Below the pieces are notes generated by a model. That model did not search any database, had not been told where the DNA came from, and was given only the letters and a program-made list of their open reading frames with translations. From NCBI GenBank assembly GCA_030770545.1, contig JAUCMP010000053.1, positions 1 to 64,000 of the forward strand: 64,000 nucleotides of DNA. The letters run 5' to 3'. This DNA is from Macropodus opercularis. Lineage: Eukaryota > Chordata > Actinopteri > Anabantiformes > Osphronemidae. Position numbers and translations under genes: made by a program. Within the stretch, counting starts at the first letter, position 1, and every line of letters begins with the position of its first letter. Shown here in pieces: positions 63,197 through 64,000 of this stretch.

Positions 63197-63887
63197 TCAG
63201 CTGTCAAAGACAAAAGCCTAGTCGTGAGCCACTCTGATTGCACAGAGCCTATCGGGCGCATGGCTCCGGGCAAGGGGAGGGGCCTAGCAAGCGGCAATAG
63301 CTGGGCCTTCCGTGACGGCTGTGGCTGGGAAGACGAGGGGCCTCTGCTTCGCTTTGAGGCCCGGGCCATCTTCGCTCCGGTTTCTCTTCATAACGCACAA
63401 GTCTTTCGCCTTTTACTAAAGATTTCCGTGGAGAGGAACTCAAACGGGTTGAGTCAATTTTTGCTGGGCTTTGCCCCTCGGCAGAGCCGCCAGAGTTTTG
63501 TGAAAGTAACAGAGAAATACGCCGGCGTCGAGAGACGACCCCTCCCAAGTCTTTCTCGTGGCCTCGCGTTTTGTGCACGCAGAGCTGCAGAGTGTCCTGC
63601 CTGTGTCACTTTATATGCGTGAGTGTGTTTGTGGTTCGATGCTTTGAAACGCATGCGTTTCACCCAGGTGTGGGTGTAACTTCATGTACGTGCGTCTGCA
63701 CAGGCCCCGACGCTCAGCGGGCCTGCAGCGCATCGTCATGTGGGAGATCTGGGGGCGTGCAAGGAGAGCACGGCTGTGGGCGGTGCTAAGCAGACGGCGC
63801 TTTCTCGCTGCCAGTTCAACACACTGCACCGCGACCAGCGAGGGGCGCCCAAAAGAGGCGGCCTCTGGCATCACGAGCATGCAGGTC

Positions 63888-64000
63888 ATCGCTTCTCGGC
63901 CTTTTGGCTAAGATCAAGTGTAGTATCTGTTCTTATCAGTTTAATATCTGATACGTCCCCTACCCGGGGACCATATATTAAATTGCTTTTTGGAGCAGGG
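63888..64000 (+). ncRNA. RNU2: U2 snRNA gene, cut by the window edge
   Basis: The first 113 nt match the reference, with the usual GCTTTTTGG Sm region. The rest lies outside the window. Confidence 0.94.

Larger units (their letters stand above)
53926..64000 (+). repeat. U1-U2 snRNA tandem array, type I block (right)
   Basis: Type I units resume right of the palindrome, in the same orientation, at a partial spacer that leads into U2 at 54041. U1 starts are 54535, 55870, 56926, 57958, 59312, 61679 and 63033. The unit starting at 55870 has a 6-bp deletion in its U1-U2 spacer. The one before it has a 13-bp deletion after U2. Two large deletions shorten the units around 56.7-57.3 kb. The window ends inside a U2 gene. 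Confidence 0.93.

Noticed and set aside
1..64000. 5S rRNA or other snRNA genes linked to the array, as in some fish
   Set aside because: I looked for 5S and other snRNA landmarks in the spacers and saw none.

Overview
The window is from a teleost fish nuclear genome. The evidence is a tandem array of vertebrate-type U1 and U2 spliceosomal RNA genes, spliced genes with GT-AG introns, a gammaretrovirus-like provirus, CR1/L2-type and Tx1/L1-type LINEs, and a tRNA-derived SINE of a kind common in spiny-rayed fish. There is no ordinary host protein gene. Almost every short ORF in the array is an accidental frame in RNA genes or spacers.

Layout. About 1-15 kb and 54-64 kb hold 'type I' units of 1,354 bp (U1, 691-bp spacer, U2, 311-bp spacer, all on the + strand). 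About 15-41 kb holds 'type II' units of about 1,600 bp, whose U1-U2 spacer gained a (TCAA)n-ended retroposon tail and a 117-bp minisatellite. I count 20 U1 copies and 15 full-length U2 copies. Six more U2 loci are split, truncated or partial, and one U2 runs off the right edge.

The array is a landing pad for mobile DNA. Four Keno-like (Tx1-group, U2-specific) non-LTR retrotransposons sit with their 3' ends at the same U2 nucleotide (about nt 38): A (2449-4380, ORF2 deleted), B (9842-14923, both ORFs open), C (16108-21217, full length with one frameshift in ORF2) and D (60560-61216, ORF1 tail only). A minus-strand endogenous retrovirus (22835-29895) is inserted at U2 nt 55. A minus-strand CR1/L2-like LINE (30267-33683) splits a candidate U1 distal enhancer.

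About 40.8-53.9 kb is a giant imperfect palindrome centred near 48,670, with arms that differ by substitutions, indels and a SINE. It carries two divergent, multi-exon genes of unknown function on either side of a CCAAT-rich putative bidirectional promoter. Gene 1 reads rightward in the left arm and is tandemly duplicated there (2,169-bp period). Gene 2 reads leftward with seven exons. Splice signals and codon phases agree from exon to exon. The right-arm copies are broken. This is the least explained part of the window.

How it fits together: the U1 and U2 genes share a promoter element at the same distance (-62). The U2-specific retrotransposons lie directly downstream of U2 promoters, so U2 transcription could drive them. 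Unequal crossing-over and gene conversion have spread variants in blocks, including a U1 Sm-site change in four consecutive units.
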